A DNA stretch of 34,658 nucleotides, taken from an uncultured Acidimicrobiales bacterium (GTDB lineage Bacteria > Actinomycetota > Acidimicrobiia > Acidimicrobiales > SZUA-35). The stretch lies in assembly GCA_938009905.1 (NCBI GenBank), contig CALLGK010000120.1, positions 1 to 34,658 of the forward strand, in the 5' to 3' direction. The notes under the pieces were generated by a model. That model worked only from the letters and a program-made list of their open reading frames with translations. It searched no databases and was not told where the DNA came from. A program made the position numbers and the translations under genes. This document shows positions 1 through 7,994 of the stretch, piece by piece; position 1 is the first letter of the stretch, and every line of letters starts with the position of its first letter.

Positions 1-612
1 ATCCTCGTCTTCGGAGCGCCAACCATGACGCTTGGCTCATGGCTCTGGGCGTCCGGTCAGGACTTGATGGCGGCCGAGTGGTTCCTCGCCGCTCCTACGT
101 TCTTGGTCTTCGTCTACGGATTCCTCGCCAGCCGTTCTGGCGCCTCCTCATGGGGTGGCATGCCGGTCGGCGTCACCCTCTTCGCCGGAGCTGCACTGCT
201 CGAACGCATCGACTCAGCCATCCTCCACGACAACATGGCGACGGCAGAGATCATGAACGGTGGCGACTTCGGAGCCACGTCTGGCTGGCATGCCGTCGTT
301 GCTGGTGTCGTCTCGATCATCGCTCTCACCCTTGGCGTGGAGCGCAAGTGGCAGGGCCCGACGGCAGCAGGCTTGGTGTTCCTCACCGCCACGGTGATCA
401 TCGAGGCTGGCGCCGTTGTCCCACTCGTCCCGGTCTGGGTGTTGCTCGGCATCGGAGGCTCGTTACTCCTCGGCGCTGGACTCGCTCTTGAACGAGGCGC
501 ACAGCGCAGCGCACGGGTCGCCGTCGCTCACGGTCCCTCACCTGAAGGGACACAACCCGCCGAATCCGGACCGCTCGCTACCCTAAAGGCGACATGGGCG
601 GAGTTTCAGTAA
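1..612 (+). CDS. polytopic membrane protein, C-terminal part (partial at window start)
   Basis: The frame is open from base 1 (residues ILVFGAPT precede the first ATG at 25), so this is probably the 3' end of a longer gene. The visible 195+ residues hold several hydrophobic helices separated by short loops (for example FLAAPTFLVFVYGFLA, WHAVVAGVVSIIALTLGV and WVLLGIGGSLLLGAGLALER), then a short charged, Pro/Gly-rich cytoplasmic tail. A final helix ending in a basic ALERG-type sequence resembles the end of large actinobacterial multi-pass membrane proteins of the SCO7613 C-terminal/DUF2157-like kind. That assignment is an inference from overall look only. No enzymatic motif is visible. It runs in the same direction as the next gene but is separated from it by 182 bases with their own promoter-like box, so it is probably a separate unit. 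Confidence 0.6.
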   Translation: MLVFGAPTMTLGSWLWASGQDLMAAEWFLAAPTFLVFVYGFLASRSGASSWGGMPVGVTLFAGAALLERIDSAILHDNMATAEIMNGGDFGATSGWHAVVAGVVSIIALTLGVERKWQGPTAAGLVFLTATVIIEAGAVVPLVPVWVLLGIGGSLLLGAGLALERGAQRSARVAVAHGPSPEGTQPAESGPLATLKATWAEFQ

Positions 613-762
613 GTGTCCAACGTTGACCAGCAGTCGCTGATTAACCGGGCGATCGAACGAAATCGGGCGAAAATCCGGTCAAGTTCCTCCATTTTTTGGG
701 CAAAAGCTCACTGAAAACGGCAGTTCCTCACTCTGTGTGTGGAGCCAAGCACCTTCGTTCGG

Positions 763-768
763 TACTGT
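763..768 (+). promoter_or_regulatory. putative -10 box for the FHA-like/FtsK-like gene
   Basis: TACTGT lies 26 bases before the ATG at 795, and the short leader carries GGGAGG as a possible ribosome binding site. No convincing -35 is visible. The rest of 613-794 shows only a 33-codon GTG frame that I do not accept as a gene. Confidence 0.35.
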
Positions 769-794
769 TTTGGACGCGGGAGGCGTTGCACAAC

Positions 795-3029
795 ATGGCG
801 GTGACTGGAGCAGAGGACTCGATCCTCATCCTGAAACACGTGGGCGGACTTACTTCGGGGCAGACAATGCCCCTGCGTCGTGGCGTCTATCAATTTGGTC
901 CGAGCAAGACAGAAGACGCAGGTCTTGATGTCGGCGACCCAGCGGTGGTCAGCTTCGAACTTGAAGTTCGGGGCCCAGACGACGTGATCTTGTCGCCAGG
1001 GCGTGACGCCGTGTCGATCGAAGGTCGAACCGTCTCCCAACCACTTCCGATCACGACGGGCCGCACCATACAAGCCGGCCCCGATCTGTTCGTTCTGACC
1101 ACAACGGCAGACGAAGCATCGGCGAAGCGGATCGTGGCACCAACCAGCCCGATCATCGTGCCGAAGGTTCACCCGACGGTTGCGAGCCGATACCTCCCGT
1201 TGCTTTGGCTTGCGGGCCTCTCCATCATCGCTGGCGTTGCCCTCTCGTTCATCCTCGATGAACTGCTGTGGCTTGCCCTCGCGGGTGTCGGCCTTGTCGT
1301 GGCCGGTGTCGTGCTTTTGATGCGCCGCCGGGCCGAGGCGCGAGCCAAGGCCGAAAACGAGCAGAAGGTCACCCAAGCAAAGGGCGAACTCGCCGGGTCC
1401 CTGATGGAACGCCGGATCGTTACGGCTCAAGAGGCCCGATCACAGTCGACCGGACCAGCCGATGTGCTGCAGTCGTTCGCCGGAGACGGGTCCGACCCCA
1501 ACACCGCCGATCTCGCGATCGGTGCCGGCACCAAGCCATGGAAGCCGCCGATCGGAAGCCTGCAAGGAGCGGGCTGGGATCCACAGGGAATCATCGACGG
1601 CCACTCATCGCTGGCCGCCGTGCCGTTCGAAACCGAGTTGGCGAAGCCTTTCGCCGTTGCCGGCCCACGACCGGCGGCCCTCGCCTTCGCCCGCTACCTG
1701 ACGCTGGCCGTTGCCGAAAAGGTCGGTGCCAACAACATCGCCATCGATACAGACGAGCCGTCTGATTGGGCATGGGCCGACGGCCTGCTGTCGCCCAGCA
1801 CAGACAACGCATCGTTTGTGGTGCGAGACCGCACCGATGGCACGACGCCACGGCGCGGCCTGCTGCTTACTTCCGAACCGCACCCTGTGCCGCCTGGTGT
1901 TGGCGGTCTGCTCTCGATCTCGACGACCGGCGTCGCCAAGCTGCACGACGGCATCGGCAACACCGTCGCAGACGACATCGTCCCTTACGGCGTCACCTCG
2001 AAATCAGCCGTGGCAGCCAAGGCAGGGGCGTCTGCCGAACGGCTCCGGCGAGAAGAGATTCGCGAGGCCAGACGAGCCGCGAACCGCGAGGTTGAAGCGG
2101 CGGCTGCCCAGCGAAACGCCGAGGTCCAGGCTCGACGGGCCAAAGCTGAAGTGCAGCGCACCGAGGCCGAGACCCAACGTCTCGAAGAAGCCGAGATGCG
2201 AGCCCAGCGGGCGGCAGTCAAGGCTGCTGAACAGTCAGCCGGGATCGCACCAGAGGTGACCGAAGTTAGGGACGCCACGAGCGATGTCGAGGTTGCGCCC
2301 CTCGTTGATCCGGCTGCTGTTGCCACGGCGCCCGCTCGCCCACCACGACCTGCGCCACCGACAGACGCCGACCTGCGCAAGACGCCGCCCGACCCTCCAC
2401 CGTTTGCGCCAAGCGCCCCCACCCGGCCGACGGCGCCCGCAAAGACCGGTCGAGACGCCACGTCAACGACGCTGTTCTTGTCTGACGATCTCGGGCATGC
2501 AGACGCGCTTGTCGCGAGCGTCACCATCGATCTTGCCGAGCGCCTCACACCAGACCGCTTTGCGTTCGCCGTGCTCGACTCTGGCTCGCGGCCGCTGATT
2601 CGCCTGCGACAAATGTTCCACTGCAACGGCTACGCCGGCATCGACCACGATGCGTCCGTCGACGCCCTGCTCGACATGGTCGAGCGACACCAACGACAGG
2701 CAAACAATCGCCTCCTGCTGCTTGCCGTTTCCGACCTTGTCGCCACCCTCGCCTACCTCGATGGCGCTGGCCGATACACCCAGGCCCAGCAGCTGCGCAA
2801 CGCGCTGGCCGCAGCCGATGGCAAGTCGCTGATCGTCATCGGCTCATCTCCCCGTAGCAATCCGCCTTCCCATGACCTTGCTGAGGTGGTCATGTCGCAG
2901 GTTGAGCGCTACGCCGACGGCACCGCACGAGTTCGTGATTCACGAGGCTCGCGTCCACTGTCGTTCAATGAAGCGTCAGGTCAGGATCTCACCGGATCTG
3001 TAGCCCGACTCACGACCCCTCAGAGATAA
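795..3029 (+). CDS. FHA-like, two-TM protein with degenerate FtsK/EccC-like modules
   Basis: I start it at the ATG at 795 (GGGAGG 11 bases upstream), not at the track's 696, giving 744 residues. Order of parts: an N-terminal beta-rich FHA-like region (about 8-105); two adjacent membrane helices (about 134-153 and 156-176) followed by RRR; a globular region (about 245-400); a long Arg/Glu/Ala coiled coil (about 412-485); a Pro/Ala-rich linker (about 505-550); and a C-terminal alpha/beta domain (about 556-740). The FHA plus TM pair plus tandem modules recalls type VII secretion EssC/EccC ATPases. In the C-terminal domain the strand and helix order of an FtsK fold seems retained, but the P-loop position reads LSDDLGHADALVAS with no GxxGxGK[ST], and the Walker B-like strand is LLLLAVSDL. 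It is therefore probably non-catalytic. The FtsK link is inferred by eye. It is followed 7 bases later by the BON-OmpA gene, probably in one operon. Confidence 0.65.
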   Translation: MAVTGAEDSILILKHVGGLTSGQTMPLRRGVYQFGPSKTEDAGLDVGDPAVVSFELEVRGPDDVILSPGRDAVSIEGRTVSQPLPITTGRTIQAGPDLFVLTTTADEASAKRIVAPTSPIIVPKVHPTVASRYLPLLWLAGLSIIAGVALSFILDELLWLALAGVGLVVAGVVLLMRRRAEARAKAENEQKVTQAKGELAGSLMERRIVTAQEARSQSTGPADVLQSFAGDGSDPNTADLAIGAGTKPWKPPIGSLQGAGWDPQGIIDGHSSLAAVPFETELAKPFAVAGPRPAALAFARYLTLAVAEKVGANNIAIDTDEPSDWAWADGLLSPSTDNASFVVRDRTDGTTPRRGLLLTSEPHPVPPGVGGLLSISTTGVAKLHDGIGNTVADDIVPYGVTSKSAVAAKAGASAERLRREEIREARRAANREVEAAAAQRNAEVQARRAKAEVQRTEAETQRLEEAEMRAQRAAVKAAEQSAGIAPEVTEVRDATSDVEVAPLVDPAAVATAPARPPRPAPPTDADLRKTPPDPPPFAPSAPTRPTAPAKTGRDATSTTLFLSDDLGHADALVASVTIDLAERLTPDRFAFAVLDSGSRPLIRLRQMFHCNGYAGIDHDASVDALLDMVERHQRQANNRLLLLAVSDLVATLAYLDGAGRYTQAQQLRNALAAADGKSLIVIGSSPRSNPPSHDLAEVVMSQVERYADGTARVRDSRGSRPLSFNEASGQDLTGSVARLTTPQR

Positions 3030-3036
3030 CCGTGAC

Positions 3037-4032
3037 ATGACTCTGCCCGAGCCCGGTCCCTCCGAAGGCTCCAATCGCCCATCGCCCATCGCCATTGCCC
3101 TCGGGATTGTGCTCCTGCTCAATTTCGCTGCGATCGGGTATTTCCTCGGTCAGCGAGGAAGCGAAACAACAACGGCGGAAGCGCCTACCACCACAGCCGC
3201 GTCCAATGCCGACGATGGTGAACCCGATACTGACGAGCCAGCCGACGACGAGCCCGACACCGATGCGGGCCTCGACACCACCACGACAGAGCCGACGACC
3301 ACCCAAGCGCCATCCTCACCCGCTGACGAGTCGACAACAACGGCAGACGACAGCGATGACACCAGCGCTGACGAAGATGCGGATGACGCCTCTGACGCTG
3401 ATGCTGCAAATGCCGACGCCGATGCGGCGGACGCCGAGGATGTGACCGACGCCGACGATGCTGGCGACAGCGGCGAGACGGCAGCGCCCCGAGTCGATGT
3501 TGATGAAGACGGCGAGGCCGTCCGAGCGGCTGTGTTGTCTGGTGGCGTGCTCTTTCTCCGAGGCTCGGTGCCCAGTGTCGAAGTCAGCGAAGCCATCGAA
3601 GGCAAAGCTGTTGCTGTGCTTGGCGAGGATCGAGTGGTCAACGAGTACGTGATCGACCCAGACTCACCGCTGCCCCAAGATGGCGAGGTCTACGTCGAGG
3701 ACCTCGTGCTGTTTCCTTACGGCTCTTCTGAGATCAACCCGGCGTTCACACCGCTACTGGATCTCGGCACCGCTCTCCTGCTTCAGAACCCGCAGGCCAC
3801 CCTCACGGTGCTGGCCCACACCGATGCCGACGGTCCAGCCGACTACAACCTGCGCCTGTCGCAAGACCGCGCCGACAAGGTGGCGGCGTACTGGATCGCC
3901 CAAGGCGTCAACCCCGAACAGGTCATTGCCATTGGCCGGGGCGAAGAAGAACCGATTGCCGACAACGCCACGGCCGACGGAGCCCAAGCCAACCGCCGCG
4001 CCGAGTTCATCGTCAGCGGCCTCCTCAACTAA
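3037..4032 (+). CDS. membrane-anchored BON-OmpA family protein (ArfA/OmpATb-like)
   Basis: 331 residues. A short cytoplasmic N-terminus is followed by one hydrophobic helix (about 18-37, IAIALGIVLLLNFAAIGYF). A very acidic Thr/Ala/Asp spacer (about 41-150) probably crosses the cell wall. A BON-like region (about 155-210) ends in a C-terminal OmpA domain (about 225-330) with the usual landmarks: LFPYGSSEI, LAHTDADGPADYN, LSQDRADKV and NRRAEFIV. OmpA domains bind peptidoglycan through the diaminopimelate stem. The TM-spacer-BON-OmpA order matches mycobacterial ArfA (Rv0899). Its likely role is tethering or sensing at the wall (inference). The ATG at 3037 lies 7 bases after the upstream stop, so it is probably co-transcribed with the FHA-like gene, and the two could form an envelope complex. 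A hairpin terminator follows. The spacer has biased codon and amino-acid use, which reflects low complexity rather than transfer. Confidence 0.85.
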   Translation: MTLPEPGPSEGSNRPSPIAIALGIVLLLNFAAIGYFLGQRGSETTTAEAPTTTAASNADDGEPDTDEPADDEPDTDAGLDTTTTEPTTTQAPSSPADESTTTADDSDDTSADEDADDASDADAANADADAADAEDVTDADDAGDSGETAAPRVDVDEDGEAVRAAVLSGGVLFLRGSVPSVEVSEAIEGKAVAVLGEDRVVNEYVIDPDSPLPQDGEVYVEDLVLFPYGSSEINPAFTPLLDLGTALLLQNPQATLTVLAHTDADGPADYNLRLSQDRADKVAAYWIAQGVNPEQVIAIGRGEEEPIADNATADGAQANRRAEFIVSGLLN

Positions 4033-4067
4033 CCGCTCAGACGAACCCTCGCCCGCCACTCAACAGC

Positions 4068-4144
4068 CCTCCAGAACACCGTTTTCCCGTTCTGGAGGCC
4101 GTAGAGCACGTTTTGGTGGCCTACGGCCTCCAGAACGGGGAAAA
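4068..4144. terminator. bidirectional hairpin terminator with a competing third arm
   Basis: A perfect 19-bp stem pairs 4086-4104 (CCCGTTCTGGAGGCCGTAG) with 4121-4139 across a 16-base loop, flanked by TTTT at 4082-4085 and AAAA at 4140-4144, so it can act for both convergent genes (BON-OmpA on +, lysS on -). A third arm, CCTCCAGAAC (4068-4077), can instead pair 10 bp with 4089-4098, which would exclude the main stem. Confidence 0.85.
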
Positions 4145-4149
4145 GAGCG

Positions 4150-5556
4150 CTAGTCGGTGACCTCGGGACGGAGCGTCGGGAAGAGCACCACGTCGCGAAT
4201 CGACTGCACGTTGGCCAGCAACATCACGAGGCGATCCATGCCGATGCCGAGGCCGCCGGTGGGTGGAAGGCCGTACTCCATCGCACGTAGGTAGTCCTCG
4301 TCGACGACCATTGCTTCGTCGTCGCCGTCTGCCTTCTGTTTTGCCTGGTCCTCGAAGCGGGCCCGCTGTTCATCTGCGTCGATCAGCTCGCTGAACGCAT
4401 TGCACAACTCACGGCCTGCCACGATGCCTTCAAACCGCTCGGTGAACCCGGCAAGCTCGCGGTGATCGCGAGAGAGCGGCGAAACCTCTTTGGGATAGTC
4501 GGTGACGAACACCGGATCCCACATAGCGCCCTCGACGGTCTTTTCGTAGATCTCGAGGATGATCTTGCCCGGACCGTAGGAGTCCTTGAGCGGAATGTTG
4601 AACTCGCTCGCCGTGGCTCGCAGGCTCTCGATGTCGTCGTCGAGGTGGAGCTTGAGCGTTGTCTGCTCTTCGATGAGCTCGAGCATCGTGGCTCGGCGCC
4701 ACGGAGCGGAAAGGTCAAGCGGCTTGCCGTCGTATTCCAGCTGACTGGTGCCGTGGATCTCGATGGCCAGAAACTCAATGAGCTCTTCGGTGAGCTTCAT
4801 GATGTCGCCGTAGTCGGCGTAGGCCTGATAGAGCTCAAGCATCGAGAACTCGGGGTTGTGCCGGGTCGAGATGCCTTCGTTGCGGAACACACGAGCGATC
4901 TCGAACACTCGCTCGAAGCCGCCAGCCACGAGTCGCTTCAGATACAGCTCGGGGGCGATGCGCAGGTAGAGCTCGAGGTCGAGGGCGTTGTGGTGCGTGG
5001 TGAACGGCTTGGCCAACGCACCGCCGGGAATGGGGTGAAAGACCGGCGTCTCCACTTCCATAAAGTTGCGATCTTCGAGCCACCGCCTGGTGAGCGACAT
5101 GACCTTCGAGCGCATCACGAACGTGTCGCGCGATTCCGGGGTGACCCACAGATCGACATAGCGCTGGCGGTAGCGCATGTCTTGATCACTGATGCCGTGA
5201 AACTTGTCGGGGAACGGCCGCTTGGCCTCGGCCAGCAGCGTCCACTCTTCGACCTTCACCGATAGCTCGCCCTTGCGGGTCTTCATGACCTCGCCGCTGA
5301 CACCAATCCAATCACCGAGGCTGAGATCGCAGAACTCGGCGAAGTCTGGCGTGACCTTGCCGGGAGCAAACAGCTGGATGCGACCGCCGGTGTCTTGCAG
5401 CGTTCCGAACGCGAGCTTGCCCTGCACTCGGCGCAACATCAGGCGACCGGCAATGGTGGCCTTCTGTCCAGTTTCGGCACCGTCGTCGATGCCGTCGAAC
5501 TCGGCCCGGAGGGCGTCAGAGGTCGTCGTTGGTTCGAAGCGATACGGGATGGACAT
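4150..5556 (-). CDS. lysS: lysyl-tRNA synthetase, class II
   Basis: Charges tRNA-Lys with lysine using ATP, in the cytoplasm. 468 residues, slightly short of the usual 490-510. The N-terminal OB-fold anticodon domain contains [19 protein letters not shown]. The class II core shows motif 2 ([22 protein letters not shown]) and motif 3 ([13 protein letters not shown]), plus the lysine-specific run [20 protein letters not shown]. The ATG start at 5556 lies 6 bases after the nadC stop, and it is the last gene of an operon whose other members are nadC, a phosphatase-like gene, tilS, a DUF2342 protease and a small membrane protein. Actinobacterial genomes commonly keep nadC and lysS close. The gene ends just before the two-way terminator at 4068-4144. 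Confidence 0.97.
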   Translation of the reverse strand: MSIPYRFEPTTTSDALRAEFDGIDDGAETGQKATIAGRLMLRRVQGKLAFGTLQDTGGRIQLFAPGKVTPDFAEFCDLSLGDWIGVSGEVMKTRKGELSVKVEEWTLLAEAKRPFPDKFHGISDQDMRYRQRYVDLWVTPESRDTFVMRSKVMSLTRRWLEDRNFMEVETPVFHPIPGGALAKPFTTHHNALDLELYLRIAPELYLKRLVAGGFERVFEIARVFRNEGISTRHNPEFSMLELYQAYADYGDIMKLTEELIEFLAIEIHGTSQLEYDGKPLDLSAPWRRATMLELIEEQTTLKLHLDDDIESLRATASEFNIPLKDSYGPGKIILEIYEKTVEGAMWDPVFVTDYPKEVSPLSRDHRELAGFTERFEGIVAGRELCNAFSELIDADEQRARFEDQAKQKADGDDEAMVVDEDYLRAMEYGLPPTGGLGIGMDRLVMLLANVQSIRDVVLFPTLRPEVTD

Positions 5557-5562
5557 CGAGTC

Positions 5563-6438
5563 TCAGCTCTGGTCAGGCACGACATCGAGACCGATGTCGA
5601 GCACAGGGGCGGAGTTGGTGAGCGAGCCAGACGACACGAGGTCGACGCCGCTGGCGGCGTAGCCGTCGAGCTTGTCGAGCGTGATGCCGCCCGAGGCTTC
5701 GAGCAGGGCTCGCGTTGTTCCGTTTTCGGCGGCCCACGCATCGGCGGCCGCCACGAGCTCCACCAACTGAGGTGGGTCGAAGTTGTCGAGCAAGATGATG
5801 TCGGCCCCTGCGTTGAGCGCTTCCATCATTTGGTCTTCGCGGTCGGCCTCGACGTGAATGGTGCGGCCGGGCCACAGCTCACGGGCTCGTTCAACTGCTT
5901 CGGTGATCGACAGACCCACAAGATGGTTGTCTTTGAGCATCAACCAGTCGCTCAGATTGCCTCGATGGTTGGCGGCACCGCCGGCTCGAACGGCCGCTTT
6001 CTGAAGAGAGCGGTAGCCGGGTGTGGTCTTTCGGGTGTCCCACACGGTGACTCTGCCCGCGGCCACATCAACCCAGCGACCAGCGTTGGAGGCGATGCCA
6101 GACAAGTGGCTCAGGAAGTTGAGGGCGGTGCGCTCTGCGGTGAGCATCGTGGCGAACGGGCCGGTGGCGACACCGATGACATCACCGGCGGCCAGACGAT
6201 CTCCGTCGTTCTTGTGCCACTGAATCGACAGCAGCGGATCGACGGCCTTGAACGTCTCTTCTGCACACCGTGTGCCAGCGAGCGTGCCGGCCTCGCGAGA
6301 GTTGAACTCTGCGGTGGCTTGCAGGTTGGGGTCGAGCAACGACGACGTCAGATCGCCAAACGGGGTGAGGTCTTCGGCGAGGGCTCGCTCGACAAGAAAG
6401 CGAATGTCGGCGACCGGCGGGTGAAGATCGTGGCGCAT
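5563..6438 (-). CDS. nadC: nicotinate-nucleotide pyrophosphorylase (quinolinate phosphoribosyltransferase)
   Basis: Converts quinolinate and PRPP to nicotinate mononucleotide, CO2 and pyrophosphate in de novo NAD synthesis. 291 residues, the normal family length. Landmarks in order: AEDLTPFGDLTS near the N-terminus, AERTALNFLSHLSGIAS, DTRKTTPGYRSLQKAAVRAGGA with NHR next, LMLKDNHL, then the barrel strands IHVEAD, ADIILLDNF and EASGGIT. The catalytic and phosphate-binding Arg, Lys and His residues of these motifs are present. The ATG at 6438 is 39 bases downstream of the phosphatase-like gene's stop, with no strong ribosome binding site. No nadA or nadB is visible in the window. Confidence 0.95.
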   Translation of the reverse strand: MRHDLHPPVADIRFLVERALAEDLTPFGDLTSSLLDPNLQATAEFNSREAGTLAGTRCAEETFKAVDPLLSIQWHKNDGDRLAAGDVIGVATGPFATMLTAERTALNFLSHLSGIASNAGRWVDVAAGRVTVWDTRKTTPGYRSLQKAAVRAGGAANHRGNLSDWLMLKDNHLVGLSITEAVERARELWPGRTIHVEADREDQMMEALNAGADIILLDNFDPPQLVELVAAADAWAAENGTTRALLEASGGITLDKLDGYAASGVDLVSSGSLTNSAPVLDIGLDVVPDQS

Positions 6439-6477
6439 GTTGGGCTCAGTCGTTGATGGGCTAGGCGACAGAGGGAC

Positions 6478-6999
6478 CTATGCCTCAGCCGGATCCTGGT
6501 TGAGGAGTTGCTCGGCGACGGTGACGAGGTTGCGACCTTCCGGACCCATCTGCCGTTCAAGGATGCGCTCGACCACCGTGATGGCCTCGAAGGTGACCGG
6601 CACCATGCCGCTCCAGCGGAGATAGCCAGAGAGAAGCCCGGCGAGTCGGTCGCCAACTTCTTCTGCGTGCATCAGGATCTTGCCGTCGGTCTCCATGAGC
6701 GTCTGGAGCTCTGGATAGATCTGGCCCAGCGCAGCCTCGGGGTCGACCGAAGGCGGGAACGGCCAGTGGCGCCAAGGCACACCAAGCTCGTCGTAGCTAT
6801 GAAGGTTGTGATCAGACGGAATCAGCGAGATGACCGAGAGAAAGTTGTTCTCACGAATCCAGATGATCTCTTCTTGGCGTCGCACCTTGCGGTGGTTGAC
6901 GCCATAGCCGCCGGGACGCTCGCAAATTGCGAGCTTGTCATTGATCACCCATTGGAAGTGCCGGGGCGTAATGCCCTGCGCCCACTTGCCTTTCGCCAT
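6478..6999 (-). CDS. dual-specificity-phosphatase-fold protein, predicted pseudophosphatase (Cys to Ala)
   Basis: I start it at the ATG at 6999, which has a good GAGGAA six bases upstream, giving 173 residues; the track start at 7071 adds an unlikely extension. The pattern is that of a small DSP/PTP fold: FQWVINDKLAICERPGG, then FLSVISLIPSD, then a WRHWPFPP turn, then the signature-loop position LMHAEEVGDR, then the helix LAGLLSGYLRWSGMVPVTFEAI. Active enzymes have HCxxGxxR (C-x5-R). Here the spacing is exact (A112 to R118) but the nucleophile Cys is Ala (codon GCA), so phosphatase chemistry should be lost while phosphate binding through Arg118 may remain. It lies between tilS and nadC in a conserved-looking operon. 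Phosphoprotein or phospholipid binding is possible (inference). Confidence 0.75.
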   Translation of the reverse strand: MAKGKWAQGITPRHFQWVINDKLAICERPGGYGVNHRKVRRQEEIIWIRENNFLSVISLIPSDHNLHSYDELGVPWRHWPFPPSVDPEAALGQIYPELQTLMETDGKILMHAEEVGDRLAGLLSGYLRWSGMVPVTFEAITVVERILERQMGPEGRNLVTVAEQLLNQDPAEA

Positions 7000-7088
7000 T
7001 CGTGTTTCCTCATTCAGGCTTGATCGTTCGTGCTTGCGCGCCGGAAGCGTCGTGCCGACCGAAAGCGTCAACTCAATCTAGCCATCAT

Positions 7089-7973
7089 TCAGACGTCGTG
7101 GGTCAAAATCTCTAGGACTCCGCCTGATCTCTGCACGCGACGTCTGCCCGAGAGCTCTGTGGCGGTCGCTCGCAGCTCCACAACGTCGAAAACCCGCTCG
7201 ATTTCGGCCGAACTCGGCGGATGACCATCGCCATCGCGCAGCCAGGTTCGTAGCGCGGACGTGGCGATTTCTCGATGAACCGAACGCAGCTCGCCACAAT
7301 TCGTCGGATCGACGTCGATTGCGAGCTCGTCGAGGGCTGCTGCGGCAGTCCGAGCACGATCAGCGGTTCGGGCCAGCAACGGGACAGGGTCGCGTTCGCT
7401 GATGTCGGCCATCAGGGGGAGCAGTTCGTGACGAACGCGGTTTCTCACAAAGCGAGGATCGTCGTTGCTCGGATCGTGCACGGGGGTGAGGCCGAGCGCA
7501 GCACAAAGCGCTTCTGTGTCACTGCGACGCAGGGCCAAGATCGGCTTTGTTGGCGACGGTGTCATGGCGCCGAGCCCACCAACACCGGCACCTCGCAGCA
7601 GATTGATCAGCAGGGTCTCGGCCTGGTCGTCTGCCGTGTGGCCAGTGAGTGCACCAGGCCCGAGCGCCTCGTGGCGAGCGGCGCGAGCTCTGGCTTCCAA
7701 GTCGGCGCCGTCGACGAGCTCGACCCGTTCAGACCGGAAGGCCGCACCGAACTGCTGGGCGGCCGCGGCAACCACGTCCGCCTCTGATGCCGACTCTGGG
7801 CGCAGCCCGTGATCGACATGCACCGCCGTGACCTCAAGGCCAGCGGCGGTCGCAAGGGCAAGCATCGCCAGCGAGTCGGCACCGCCAGACACGCCGCAGA
7901 CCGCGGTGGTTCCAGCAGGCGCAAACGTGCAGCGGGCCAGAAGCTCGTCGACGATCTTTGGCTGCGTGCCCAT
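7089..7973 (-). CDS. tilS: tRNA(Ile)-lysidine synthase
   Basis: Attaches lysine to C34 of the CAU-anticodon tRNA-Ile so that it reads AUA, using ATP. I choose the ATG at 7973 (294 residues): TGAGGTG sits 9 bases upstream, whereas the track's GTG at 7985 overlaps that same site. The N-type ATP pyrophosphatase P-loop VCGVSGGADSLAML is near residue 30. It is followed by VTAVHVDHGLRPES, ALTGHTADDQAETLL, and the substrate-binding run DPSNDDPRFVRNRVRHELLP. It is shorter than the E. coli enzyme (432 residues) because it lacks most of the C-terminal domains, which is normal in actinobacteria. It lies 21 bases downstream of the DUF2342 metalloprotease gene. Confidence 0.95.
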   Translation of the reverse strand: MGTQPKIVDELLARCTFAPAGTTAVCGVSGGADSLAMLALATAAGLEVTAVHVDHGLRPESASEADVVAAAAQQFGAAFRSERVELVDGADLEARARAARHEALGPGALTGHTADDQAETLLINLLRGAGVGGLGAMTPSPTKPILALRRSDTEALCAALGLTPVHDPSNDDPRFVRNRVRHELLPLMADISERDPVPLLARTADRARTAAAALDELAIDVDPTNCGELRSVHREIATSALRTWLRDGDGHPPSSAEIERVFDVVELRATATELSGRRRVQRSGGVLEILTHDV

Positions 7974-7994
7974 GAACGGGGACACCTCACGCCG

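Noticed and set aside
613-714. 33-codon GTG reading frame (SNVDQQSLINRAIERNRAKI...) directly after the first gene
   Set aside because: No ribosome binding site and no recognisable feature; it lies in the probable promoter region of the next gene. It cannot be excluded without conservation data.
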